Positions 9,068-17,104 of a stretch of DNA of 64,000 nt are shown piece by piece (the stretch's first letter is position 1; each line of letters starts with the position of its first letter). The position numbers were made by a program, and so were the translations under genes. This stretch comes from Demequina maris. Its GTDB lineage: Bacteria; Actinomycetota; Actinomycetes; Actinomycetales; Demequinaceae. The stretch is from the NCBI RefSeq assembly GCF_000971155.1, contig NZ_BBLX01000005.1:202720-266719 (forward strand). Direction: 5' to 3'. The notes under the pieces were generated by a model. It worked only from the letters and a program-made list of their open reading frames with translations. It ran no database searches and had not been told where the DNA came from.

Positions 9068-9730
9068 TCACGCCGCGCCGCACCCGCAGTCGGGGTGAGG
9101 GACGATGCGGCGCCGCCGCGGCAGCCCGCGCTCGACCCGCCAGGCGGTCGGGTCCGCGCCGGCGAGCAGCGCCGCGAGCGCCGTCGCGGCGAGCGCGCCC
9201 GCCACGGCCGCGGACAGCGCGTCGGTGCGCTCGGGCAGCCCCTCGCACTGCAGCGCGAGCACCGGCCACGCCGCATCGCGATCCGTGCGCTCCAGCCCGA
9301 CGCACCGCAGGCACGCCGTCGCCCCGGGACGGACGGGCAGCACCGTCACGCCCGCCTCGTCGGCCAGCGCCGCGACGTGCGGGCCATCGAGCAGCAGCCG
9401 GTGGTGCACCGCCGCGCCCACCGCGCCGTACGCGGTCGCGATCTCGCCGTCGACGGACCGCTCGGCATCGAGATGGAGGCGCAGCCCGGGACGGACGGCG
9501 GCCGCGAGGCGCGCGACCGGCGCGGCGGGCGCGGCCGGATCGCCGACGAGGCTGAGCGACGCCGCACCGGCGCGTGCCGCCGCCTCGGCCGCCGCGGTGC
9601 CCACGGGCCCCAGGCCCCTCACCCGGACGTCGCGGCCGGCGAGGCTCGGCACAAGCACGCGGCGGGCCAGCCCGGGCTGCTCCGTGCCGTCGCCGCGCCA
9701 CAGGAGCGGCGCTGCGGTCGCATCGTCCAT
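9068..9730 (-). CDS. ThiF/MoeB-like (E1 fold) protein, divergent
   Basis: 220 residues. The nucleotide-binding GLGPVGTAAAEAAARAG loop resembles ThiF/MoeB/HesA E1 enzymes, and four cysteines (CLRC and the C-terminal PDCGC) form the usual zinc knuckle. The protein is shorter than MoeB, and the Arg/Asn/Lys residues that normally contact ATP are hard to find, so it may not adenylate a ubiquitin-like partner. No such partner gene is adjacent. ATG 9730 was preferred over an upstream GTG at 9775 because the extra residues lie before the conserved domain. The start codon overlaps one copy of the GGACGATGCG word. Confidence 0.65.
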   Translation of the reverse strand: MDDATAAPLLWRGDGTEQPGLARRVLVPSLAGRDVRVRGLGPVGTAAAEAAARAGAASLSLVGDPAAPAAPVARLAAAVRPGLRLHLDAERSVDGEIATAYGAVGAAVHHRLLLDGPHVAALADEAGVTVLPVRPGATACLRCVGLERTDRDAAWPVLALQCEGLPERTDALSAAVAGALAATALAALLAGADPTAWRVERGLPRRRRIVPHPDCGCGAA

Positions 9731-9789
9731 GGCCTCACGGTCGCACGGCGGGCCGCCCGCTCCGGCGCTGTCCACAGGCCGGAGACGCG

Positions 9790-9823
9790 CGAAGGGCCGG
9801 TCCCCGTGGGGGCCGGCCCTTCG
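9790..9823 (-). terminator. Hairpin terminator after the DUF5679 gene
   Basis: An 11-bp perfect stem (9790-9800 with 9813-9823) is extended by CCCC/GGGG pairing around a GTG loop. It lies 16 bp downstream of the DUF5679 stop. It is flanked by TTCGT rather than a T-run, like the other terminators in this window. Confidence 0.75.
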
Positions 9824-9839
9824 TGGAGCTCTGCTGGCT

Positions 9840-9998
9840 TTACGCCTTGCCGAGGATGCGGTTCAGCTTCGTGCCGCACACCGGGCAGGTGGCCTTCGCC
9901 ATGCGGCGGCCGTTCTCCGAGACGACGACGTCGCCCTCGGTCTCGCGCTTCTCCTTGCACTTCACGCAGTAGAACTCGCCCGAGTACTTGTCAGCCAT
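9840..9998 (-). CDS. DUF5679 zinc-ribbon protein, 52 aa
   Basis: A small protein with two CxxC knuckles (FYCVKCKEK and ATCPVCGTK), which predicts one zinc ion. The C-terminus is basic and ends RILGKA. The family is a conserved actinobacterial small protein of unknown role. ATG 9998 has a strong Shine-Dalgarno GAAGGAGAG upstream, so it is translated from a leadered mRNA, unlike many neighbours. The gene is monocistronic, with its own terminator at 9790-9823. Confidence 0.9.
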   Translation of the reverse strand: MADKYSGEFYCVKCKEKRETEGDVVVSENGRRMAKATCPVCGTKLNRILGKA

Positions 9999-10143
9999 TC
10001 GGCTCTCCTTCTTCTCTGTGGCGCGGCGGTACACGCCGCACGTCTCTGCAGGCCGATGAGGGCCCTTGGTCCCCCAGCGTAGACGCGCGTGCCGGAAATC
10101 CACCCATCGGCGGGCGGGTGTCGCCACGCGGTCCGTGTGCACC

Positions 10144-11487
10144 CTACTCGTCTTCACCCCCGAGCAGGCGCTCGAGCTCGCGATCGACCTCGTCCCCCTC
10201 GCCGCGCGCGACGTACGCGTCGACCCACGCCTGCCAGCGGCCGAGCTCCTCCGAGTCGGGCAGCAGGTCGGGGTGCGACCACACGCCGTCGCGGCCCTCG
10301 GGCCCCAGCCGCGAGTGCAGCGAGGCCCACATCGCCGAGGCGTCGCGCATGCGCCGCGGGCGCAGCTCGAGGTCGAGCAGGTTGGCGAACGTGTCCTCCG
10401 CGGGACCGCCCGCGGCGCGGCGCCGGCGCATCATCTCGCGCAGCGCGCCCACGTCGGGCAGGTGCGGTGCGGCGGCGCGCATCGTCACGTCGTCGACCCA
10501 GCCCTCGACCAGCGCGAGCAGCGTCTCGATCGACTCGAGCGTCGCCTTCTGCTCGTCGGTGTGCTGGGACGCGAAGATGCCGCGGTTGAGCGCCTGCTGC
10601 AGGCGCGCGGGGTCGCCCATGCCGGCGTCGCGCACGGCCTCCTCGAGCGCGTCGAGGTCGATCGTGATGCCCTGCGAGTAGCGCTCGACGAGCGTGTGGA
10701 GCTGCCCGGGCAGCCACGGCGCCGCCGCGAACAGGCGGATGTGGGCCGCCTCGCGCAGGGCGAGGAACGTGCGCACCGCCTCCTCGTCGATGTCGAGGCC
10801 CTCGGCGAACTCGGTGATCGCCTTGGGCACCAGCACGACGCGGGGCTCGGCGAGCAGCGGGATGCCCAGGTCCGTGGCGCCGAAGGCCTCGCGGGCCATC
10901 TCGCCGGCCGCCTGACCCATGTGCATGCCGCACACGGTGGGGGCGACGGAGCGCAGCAGGGCGCTCGGGTCGATGCCGCCCGCGTCCTCGTCGATGTCGG
11001 CGGCGCCCTCGAGGAGGCCGCCGAGGGCGTGCGACACGCTCACGGCGACGGGGCCGGCGAGGGTGCGCCACGTCGGCAGGGTCGCCTCGACCCACTCCGC
11101 GCGGCTCCACACGCGCGGCTCGAGCCGCGTCGGGTCGAAGTCCGTGACGGCGTCCAGCCACAGCTCGGCGCGCGAGATCGCCTGACGGTGCAGCGACGCC
11201 GTGGCCGCCGAGACGCTGGGATCACCGCCCTGGGCCGCGACGCCGCGCGCGACGTCGTGCGCCAGCTTCCAGTTGACGTCCTCGCCCTCCGACTGCGAGA
11301 CGAGGGCCCGGATCTGGCCGAGCACATGCTCCATCATCGCGGGGCTGGCGGCGAGCCCGGACTGCGCGGCGAGCGCCTCCGGGTCCATGCCCATGCGCTG
11401 CAGCTCCTCCAGGGCGGCCTCCGCATCGTCCCCGAACAGCTCTCGCAGCAGCCGCATCCACGGCGTCGACTCGTCGCTCACGCTCAC
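10144..11487 (-). CDS. DUF2342 zinc-dependent metalloprotease-like protein
   Basis: 447 residues, matching the Zincin_2/DUF2342 family (mycobacterial counterpart near Rv3195). The family's zinc-site helix is visible as LREAAHIRLF (residues 244-253, H249). The full HExxH is reduced to ExxH, as is usual in this family. There is no signal peptide, and the N-terminus is acidic and helical. GTG 11487 is preceded by GGACGGA; a second GTG two codons later is an alternative. It is divergent from the PDZ-Lon protease gene, as in mycobacteria. Peptidase activity has not been established for the family as far as I know. Confidence 0.85.
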   Translation of the reverse strand: MSVSDESTPWMRLLRELFGDDAEAALEELQRMGMDPEALAAQSGLAASPAMMEHVLGQIRALVSQSEGEDVNWKLAHDVARGVAAQGGDPSVSAATASLHRQAISRAELWLDAVTDFDPTRLEPRVWSRAEWVEATLPTWRTLAGPVAVSVSHALGGLLEGAADIDEDAGGIDPSALLRSVAPTVCGMHMGQAAGEMAREAFGATDLGIPLLAEPRVVLVPKAITEFAEGLDIDEEAVRTFLALREAAHIRLFAAAPWLPGQLHTLVERYSQGITIDLDALEEAVRDAGMGDPARLQQALNRGIFASQHTDEQKATLESIETLLALVEGWVDDVTMRAAAPHLPDVGALREMMRRRRAAGGPAEDTFANLLDLELRPRRMRDASAMWASLHSRLGPEGRDGVWSHPDLLPDSEELGRWQAWVDAYVARGEGDEVDRELERLLGGEDE

Positions 11488-11610
11488 TCCGTCCGCGCAC
11501 GCCGCATGCGTGCCTCCACCACGGTAACGAAGGACCGCCCGGATGCGCGGCGACGTTCGCTACCAGCAATGCCGTGCCGAGCCGCCGCGCGCATCGGCAA
11601 CAATGGGGGC

Positions 11611-12699
11611 GTGACGACGACCGAGGCCAGCACCCCCGCGCCCGTGGAGCGCGCGACCTCCACCCGCCGCAGCACCGTGATGTCCGTGACGGGCCTCGCG
11701 ACGAGCGCGCTGATCGCGCTGCTCACGATCGTGCCGTCGCCGTACGCGGTCGGATCCGCCGGGCCCACGTTCGACACGCTCGGCGACATCGACGACGTGC
11801 CGCTCGTCGAGATCTCCGGCGCCCCCACCTACATGTCCTCGGGCGAGCTGCGGCTCACCACGGTGTCGGTGTCCCGCGCCGGCTCGCAGCCGTTCACGCT
11901 CGGCCGCGTGCTCGCAGGCTGGGCGTCGCCGCGCCAGTACGTGGTGCCGCAGGAGGACGTCTTCGGCACCGCCGACGAGGAGGACGCCGCCGAGAAGCAG
12001 GCGCAGCAGGAGTGGATCAGCTCGCAGGAGAGCGCCACCGTGTCCGCGCTCGAGGCGCTCGGGCACCCCGTGCCCGCGGTGCTCGAGATCGCCGGCTTCG
12101 CCCAGGGCTCGAACGCCAAGGGCCTGCTCAAGAAGACGGACATCATCACCGGCGTCGACGGGGAGCCCGTCGCGACGTTCTCCGCGCTGGCCGACGCGAT
12201 CGCCGTGCACGAGCCCGGCGACGACATCACCGTGACGGTGATGCGGGACGGCAAGGACCGCACCGAGACGTTCGCGACCGTCGACGACGGCACCGGCGAC
12301 GCCGCGATCGGCGTGTGGATCGACCCGACCTTCGACCTGCCGATCGACGTCACGGTGCAGATCGACTCCGTCGGCGGCCCGTCCGCGGGGCTCATGTTCT
12401 CGCTCGGCATCATGGACCGCCTCACCGAGGTCGACGAGCTCGACGGCGCGCGCGTCGCGGGCACGGGCACGATCGACGCGACCGGCGACGTGGGCCCCAT
12501 CGGCGGCATCCGCATGAAGCTCTTCGGCGCGCAGGACGCGGGCTCGGAGTGGTTCCTCGCGCCGGTCGAGAACTGCGCCGACGTCCGCGGCAACATCCCT
12601 GATGGTCTCCACGTTGTCGCAGTGGACACCCTCGACGACGCATACGAAGCGATCAGCCGCATCGGCCAGGACGACACCGCCGACCTGCCCGGCTGCTGA
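11611..12699 (+). CDS. Secreted PDZ-domain serine protease with Lon (S16) fold
   Basis: 362 residues. A single N-terminal membrane segment (about residues 24-42) is followed by an extracytoplasmic region, then a PDZ domain (about 150-235, VLEIAGFAQGSNAKG to VTVMRDGK). The C-terminal S16 domain contains GGPSAGLMF, with catalytic S258, and IRMKLFGA, with K303. The 45-residue Ser-Lys spacing is close to that in Lon. It belongs to the YlbL/Rv3194c family of membrane-anchored proteases. GTG 11611 has AACAAT 6 nt upstream and no Shine-Dalgarno, suggesting leaderless expression. The UPF0182 gene follows, as in mycobacteria (Rv3193c). Confidence 0.9.
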   Translation: MTTTEASTPAPVERATSTRRSTVMSVTGLATSALIALLTIVPSPYAVGSAGPTFDTLGDIDDVPLVEISGAPTYMSSGELRLTTVSVSRAGSQPFTLGRVLAGWASPRQYVVPQEDVFGTADEEDAAEKQAQQEWISSQESATVSALEALGHPVPAVLEIAGFAQGSNAKGLLKKTDIITGVDGEPVATFSALADAIAVHEPGDDITVTVMRDGKDRTETFATVDDGTGDAAIGVWIDPTFDLPIDVTVQIDSVGGPSAGLMFSLGIMDRLTEVDELDGARVAGTGTIDATGDVGPIGGIRMKLFGAQDAGSEWFLAPVENCADVRGNIPDGLHVVAVDTLDDAYEAISRIGQDDTADLPGC

Positions 12700-12740
12700 G
12701 CGTGGCAGGCTAGAGCCATCCCGACCCGAAGGACAACGAC

Positions 12741-15700
12741 GTGAGTTTCGACGACCGCCCCGCCCGACCGGTCAGGCCCGCGCCCGTGCCGCAGCGACGA
12801 TCGCCCCTCGCGATCACCGCCGTGGTGCTGGGCGCGCTGGTGCTGGCGGCGATCGCGACGGCCAACATCTGGACCGAGGTGGTCTGGTACGACCAGCTCG
12901 GCTACTCCGAGGTGTGGCGCACCCAATGGCTGGCGCGCATCGTGCTCTTCGTCATCGCGGGCGGCGTCGCCGCGTTCGTCATCTGGCTCAACCTGTGGAT
13001 CGCTAAGCGCGTCCGCCCGGCCCGCACCGGCGGCCGCAGCCAGCTCGACCAGGTGCGCGAGCAGATCGAGCCCATCGAGCGACTCGCCATGATCGTGCTG
13101 CCGTCCGTGATCGGCCTCGTCGTCGGCCTCGCGGTGTCCTCGCAGTGGGAGACCGTCGTGGCGTGGCTCAACCACGAGAGCTTCGGCACGAAGGACCCGC
13201 AGTTCGGGCTCGACGCGTCCTTCTACGTGTTCACGCTGCCGATGCTCAACCTCGCGGTCACGCTCGTGCTCGCGCTCGGCGTGCTGTCGACGCTGATCGC
13301 GGCGTTCGTGCACCTGCTGTACGGCGGCATCGCGGGCACCGGCCGCTCATTCGTCGCGTCGAAGGGCGCGCGCATCCAGCTCGCCGTGCTCGGCGCCATC
13401 GTGATGCTCGCGATCGCCGCGAACTACTGGCTCGACCGCTACGGCCTGCTGACCAAGTCCGGCGAGAAGTTCTACGGCGCGTCGTACACGGACGTCAACG
13501 CGATCCTGCCGTCGCGGTCGATCCTCGCGGGGATCGCCGTCGTGGTGGCGCTCGTGTTCCTCGTGGTGATCTGGCGCGGCGACTGGCGTATCCCCGCCGT
13601 CGGCATCGGCCTCATGCTGCTGTCCGCGGTCGTGATCGGCGGCATCTACCCGTCGATCGTGCAGCGCTTCCAGGTGTCGCCGAACGAGCAGGAGCTCGAG
13701 ACGCCGTTCATCCAGAACAACATCGACGCCACCCGCTACGCGTACGGCATCGCCGACATCGAGGAGACCCAGTACCGGGCCACCACGGAGGCGGAGGCGG
13801 ACGCGCTGCGCCAGGACGCCGAGACCACCGCGCAGATCCGCCTGCTCGACCCGAACATCGTGTCGCCGGCGTTCCAGCAGCTGCAGCAGAACAAGCAGTA
13901 CTACAACTTCGCGGACGTGCTGAACGTCGACCGCTACGCGCTCGAGGACGAGCTCCAGGACACCGTGATCGCGGTGCGCGAGCTCAACCTCGACGGCCTC
14001 GGCTCGGAGAGCCGCAACTGGGTCAACGACCACACGGTCTACACGCACGGCTTCGGCGTCGTGGCGGCGTACGGCAACAAGACGCAGATCGACGGCCAGC
14101 CCAGCTTCTTCGAGCGCGGCATCCCGTCGGTGGGCCTGCTCGGCGAGTACGAGCCGCGCATCTACTTCGGCTCGACCGTCCCCGACTACTCGATCGTCGG
14201 CGCACCCGAGGGCACCAACCCGTGGGAGCTGGACTACCCCGACGACAACTCCGACACCGGCCAGGTCAACACCACGTACACGGGCGACGGCGGCCCCGCG
14301 ATCGGCAACCTCTTCGAGAAGCTGATGTTCGCGATCCGCATGGGCGAGGAGCAGATCCTGTTCTCCGACCGCGTCACCACCGAGTCGCAGATCCTCTACT
14401 ACCGCGACCCGCTCGAGCGCGTCGCCCGCGTCGCGCCGTACCTCGAGCTCGACCAGACCGCGTACCCGGCGGTCGTCGACGGGCGCGTCGTGTGGGTGGT
14501 CGACGGCTACACCACCACGGACCAGTACCCGTACTCGGCGCCCGTCGCCTCCGACACGCTGTTCGCCCAGCAGTCGGGCACGACCACCGCGACCACGGTC
14601 CTCAACTACCTGCGCAACTCGGTCAAGGCGACCGTGGACGCGTACGACGGCTCCGTGACGCTGTACGCCTGGGACGAGGACGACCCGATCCTGCAGACCT
14701 GGCAGCACGTGTTCCCGACGTCGATCGAGCCGATCAGCGAGATCAGCGGCGAGCTCATGAGCCACCTGCGCTACCCCGAGGACCTCTTCGCGATCCAGCG
14801 CTACCAGCTCACGCAGTACCACGTGACCGACGCGGCGTCGTTCTACTCCGGCCAGGACTTCTGGCGGAACCCGGCCGACCCGACCGACGACACGCGCCTG
14901 CAGCCGCCGTACTACCTCACGCTGCAGATGCCGGACCAGGACGAGCCCACGTTCTCGCTCACGAGCAACTACATCCAGGGCGGTGACAACCCGCGCAACA
15001 TCCTCACGGGCTACCTCGCCGTGAACTCGGAGACGGGGTCCACGCCGGGCGAGGTCGCGGAGGACTACGGCACGCTCCGGCTGCTCGAGCTGCCGCGCGA
15101 CACCACCATCCCCGGCCCCGGCCAGGTGCAGAACAACTTCAACTCCGACCCCGACGCGCAGGAGACGCTGAACCTGCTGCGCCAGGGCGAGACCGACGTG
15201 GTCAACGGCAACCTGCTCACGCTCCCCGTGGGCGGCGGCCTGCTCTACGTGCAGCCCGTGTACGTCCAGTCCAGCCAGGGCACGCAGGTGCCGCTGCTGC
15301 GCAAGGTGTTCGTGGCTTTCGGCGACTCGGTCGGCTTCGCGGACACGCTCCCGGAGGCGCTCGACCAGGTCTTCGGCGAGGGCGCGGGCGAGGGCGCGGC
15401 CGGCACCGACAGCGGCACCGGCTCCGGCTCGGGCAGCACCGACGGCTCCGGGGACTCGGGCACCACCGACGGCGGCTCGGGCGACGCGGTCGACCCGACC
15501 GCCGAGGCGGCGCTGCAGGACGCCCTGGACCGCGCGAACCAGGCGCTTCAGGACAGCCAGGCCGCGCTCGCCGCGGGCGACTTCACGGCGTACGGCGAGG
15601 CGCAGGACGCGCTCGCCTCGGCCATCGAGGACGCGATCGCCGCGGAGGCGGAGCTCACCGGCGCGGCCTCGGGCTCGGAGTCGGGCTCGACGTCGGGCTC

Positions 15701-15785
15701 CACGGCCGAGCCGAGCGCCTCGGCCAGCGCCGAGCCGGCCGCCGAGCCGACCACGTCGCTCGAGGGCGACCTCTCGGCCCCGTAG
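12741..15785 (+). CDS. UPF0182 (COG1615) large membrane protein
   Basis: 1014 residues, typical for the family. About seven hydrophobic segments lie within residues 20-310 (for example AITAVVLGALVLAAIATANI). A long extracytoplasmic domain follows, with family features such as YTHGFGVVAAYGN and NPRNILTGYLAV. The last ~130 residues are low-complexity Ser/Gly/Asp/Ala sequence. GTG 12741 has GAAGGA about 10 nt upstream. The function of UPF0182 is unknown. Translation ends just before a strong bidirectional terminator. Confidence 0.93.
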   Translation: MSFDDRPARPVRPAPVPQRRSPLAITAVVLGALVLAAIATANIWTEVVWYDQLGYSEVWRTQWLARIVLFVIAGGVAAFVIWLNLWIAKRVRPARTGGRSQLDQVREQIEPIERLAMIVLPSVIGLVVGLAVSSQWETVVAWLNHESFGTKDPQFGLDASFYVFTLPMLNLAVTLVLALGVLSTLIAAFVHLLYGGIAGTGRSFVASKGARIQLAVLGAIVMLAIAANYWLDRYGLLTKSGEKFYGASYTDVNAILPSRSILAGIAVVVALVFLVVIWRGDWRIPAVGIGLMLLSAVVIGGIYPSIVQRFQVSPNEQELETPFIQNNIDATRYAYGIADIEETQYRATTEAEADALRQDAETTAQIRLLDPNIVSPAFQQLQQNKQYYNFADVLNVDRYALEDELQDTVIAVRELNLDGLGSESRNWVNDHTVYTHGFGVVAAYGNKTQIDGQPSFFERGIPSVGLLGEYEPRIYFGSTVPDYSIVGAPEGTNPWELDYPDDNSDTGQVNTTYTGDGGPAIGNLFEKLMFAIRMGEEQILFSDRVTTESQILYYRDPLERVARVAPYLELDQTAYPAVVDGRVVWVVDGYTTTDQYPYSAPVASDTLFAQQSGTTTATTVLNYLRNSVKATVDAYDGSVTLYAWDEDDPILQTWQHVFPTSIEPISEISGELMSHLRYPEDLFAIQRYQLTQYHVTDAASFYSGQDFWRNPADPTDDTRLQPPYYLTLQMPDQDEPTFSLTSNYIQGGDNPRNILTGYLAVNSETGSTPGEVAEDYGTLRLLELPRDTTIPGPGQVQNNFNSDPDAQETLNLLRQGETDVVNGNLLTLPVGGGLLYVQPVYVQSSQGTQVPLLRKVFVAFGDSVGFADTLPEALDQVFGEGAGEGAAGTDSGTGSGSGSTDGSGDSGTTDGGSGDAVDPTAEAALQDALDRANQALQDSQAALAAGDFTAYGEAQDALASAIEDAIAAEAELTGAASGSESGSTSGSTAEPSASASAEPAAEPTTSLEGDLSAP

Positions 15786-15794
15786 CGGGACATG

Positions 15795-15832
15795 ACGAAG
15801 GGGGCCGGTCCGACAGGACCGGCCCCCTTCGT
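15795..15832. terminator. Bidirectional hairpin terminator
   Basis: A 17-bp perfect stem (15795-15811 with 15816-15832) with a GACA loop sits between two converging genes. There is no T-run on either side. Confidence 0.85.
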
Positions 15833-15857
15833 CGTGCGCGGACGATGATCGCCCGGC

Positions 15858-16640
15858 TCAGGCCCCCGGGTCGAGGTGACGGTCGGTGGCCGCGCGGATG
15901 AAGCGCATGAAGAACACGAACGAGACGACGATCAGCGCCGCGGCCGCCCACATGAGCGCGGGGTACACGTCGAGGCGCTCGGGGTAGGCGAGATCGCCCG
16001 TCTGCAGGTCGAGCGAGAGCTGGAGCGCGGCCGACCCGACGCCCTGCACCAACCCGGCGAGGATCCACGGGATCCACCAGCCGAGGAGCAGGCCCAGGCC
16101 CACGGTGCGCCCGGCCACCTTGCGGGCGCCGATCGGGATCAGCACCGCGGAGGCGAGCGGGATGAACCAGCCCCACCACTCGACGGCGCCCATGCCGGGC
16201 CTCGCGCCCAGCGCCTCGCGGTTGCGGCGCATGCGCGACATCCAGAGGCCGTAGAGGATGTAGGAGGTCACCAGCAGCGGCGTGGTGAGCAGCGACAGCA
16301 GGTCTCCGGCGCTGAACTCGAGCTCGTTGGACTCGGCCATCCGTCGGATCGAGTCGACGCTGCCCTGCGCGGACACCGCGATGAGCACGGACACCACGGT
16401 GAATCCGGCGGCGACGCCGATGAGCCCCTTGGCGAGCCCCTCGGGCTTCTCGAGCGGCACGCCCGAGCGGTCGAACTGCACCTGCATCCCTTCCCCGTAG
16501 GTGGGGGGCGGGGGAGGGGCCGCACCTGGGATGATGCCCGGCGTGGCCGGGAAGGCCGGGGGCGGAGGCGGGAACGATGCGGGCGGCGGCGGAGGCGTCT
16601 GGTCGCCCGGGCGGGCGGCGAAGGGATCGTCGTTGGTCAT
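15858..16640 (-). CDS. DUF4328 membrane protein
   Basis: 260 residues. A Pro-rich cytoplasmic N-terminus (about 50 residues) precedes a DUF4328 domain with about five or six membrane segments, including VEWWGWFIPLAS and LGLLLGWWIPWIL, which are characteristic of the family. The function is unknown. The minus-strand TAGGGT (16647-16652) lies 6 nt before ATG 16640, so the mRNA is probably leaderless. The gene is divergent from the tRNA promoter. Confidence 0.82.
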   Translation of the reverse strand: MTNDDPFAARPGDQTPPPPPASFPPPPPAFPATPGIIPGAAPPPPPTYGEGMQVQFDRSGVPLEKPEGLAKGLIGVAAGFTVVSVLIAVSAQGSVDSIRRMAESNELEFSAGDLLSLLTTPLLVTSYILYGLWMSRMRRNREALGARPGMGAVEWWGWFIPLASAVLIPIGARKVAGRTVGLGLLLGWWIPWILAGLVQGVGSAALQLSLDLQTGDLAYPERLDVYPALMWAAAALIVVSFVFFMRFIRAATDRHLDPGA

Positions 16641-16668
16641 CCCCCGACCCTAGCGAGCGGGGGCGGAT

Positions 16669-16697
16669 TTGGATCTGCGCCACGCGTCCGCTAGAGT
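16669..16697 (+). promoter_or_regulatory. Promoter of the initiator tRNA
   Basis: TTGGAT (16669-16674) and TAGAGT (16692-16697) are separated by 17 bp, a sigma-70-type promoter. The tRNA begins 11 nt after the -10 box. Confidence 0.8.
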
Positions 16698-16708
16698 TAT
16701 CAGGCCGA

Positions 16709-16782
16709 CGCGGGGTGGAGCAGTTCGGTAGCTCGCCGGGCTCATAACCCGGAGGTCGCAGGTTCAAATCCTGTCCCCGCTA
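16709..16782 (+). tRNA. tRNA-fMet (CAU), initiator
   Basis: A 74-nt cloverleaf with anticodon CAT in CTCATAA. Initiator features are the unpaired C1 opposite T72 and the run of G-C pairs at the base of the anticodon stem (CCGGG/CCCGG). The T-loop is TTCAAAT. CCA is not encoded; the gene is followed by CGAGAG. It stands alone with its own promoter and terminator. Confidence 0.97.
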
Positions 16783-16790
16783 CGAGAGAA

Positions 16791-16822
16791 CGAAGGCCCG
16801 GACCATCTGGTCCGGGCCTTCG
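16791..16822 (+). terminator. Terminator of the initiator tRNA
   Basis: A 15-bp perfect stem (16791-16805 with 16808-16822) begins 8 nt after the tRNA. It is followed by TCGT instead of a T-run. Confidence 0.85.
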
Positions 16823-17104
16823 TCGTTCCCCGGCGGCCCCGGCGCACATCGTCCCGACGCCCGTCCCGCACCCTCGTCGGTCGTCCGCCCCGCCCCGCCC
16901 CGCCGCCGGCCCGCCCGCCCTTGAACGCAACCGGCGTACGAGCCCGGCCTCGACGCGTGGGACCAGGGACGATGCGCATCGGGCCCGCCTCCATACGCCG
17001 GTTGGCGTCGGCCGCGCGAGGCGGGAACCGCCGACCCCGGACGCACGACGGCCCGGCCCCGCAGCAGCGGAAGCCGGGCCGTGCGTGAGCGCGGAGGCGG
17101 GCGC
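16823..17104. other. Non-coding gap between tRNA and the sugar kinase gene
   Basis: No convincing gene. The gap contains a C/G-rich tract of CCCCG repeats near 16885-16915, and an 11-bp perfect inverted repeat, CAACCGGCGTA (16928-16938) with TACGCCGGTTG (16994-17004). One copy of GGACGATGCG (16967-16976) lies between the repeat arms. The terminator of the minus-strand kinase gene is at its right end. Confidence 0.6.
17041..17086 (-). terminator. Imperfect hairpin terminator of the FGGY kinase gene
   Basis: ACGCAC/GTGCGT plus GGCCCGG/CCGGGCC pair across a 3-nt bulge, starting about 20 bp after the kinase stop (minus strand). Confidence 0.6.
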
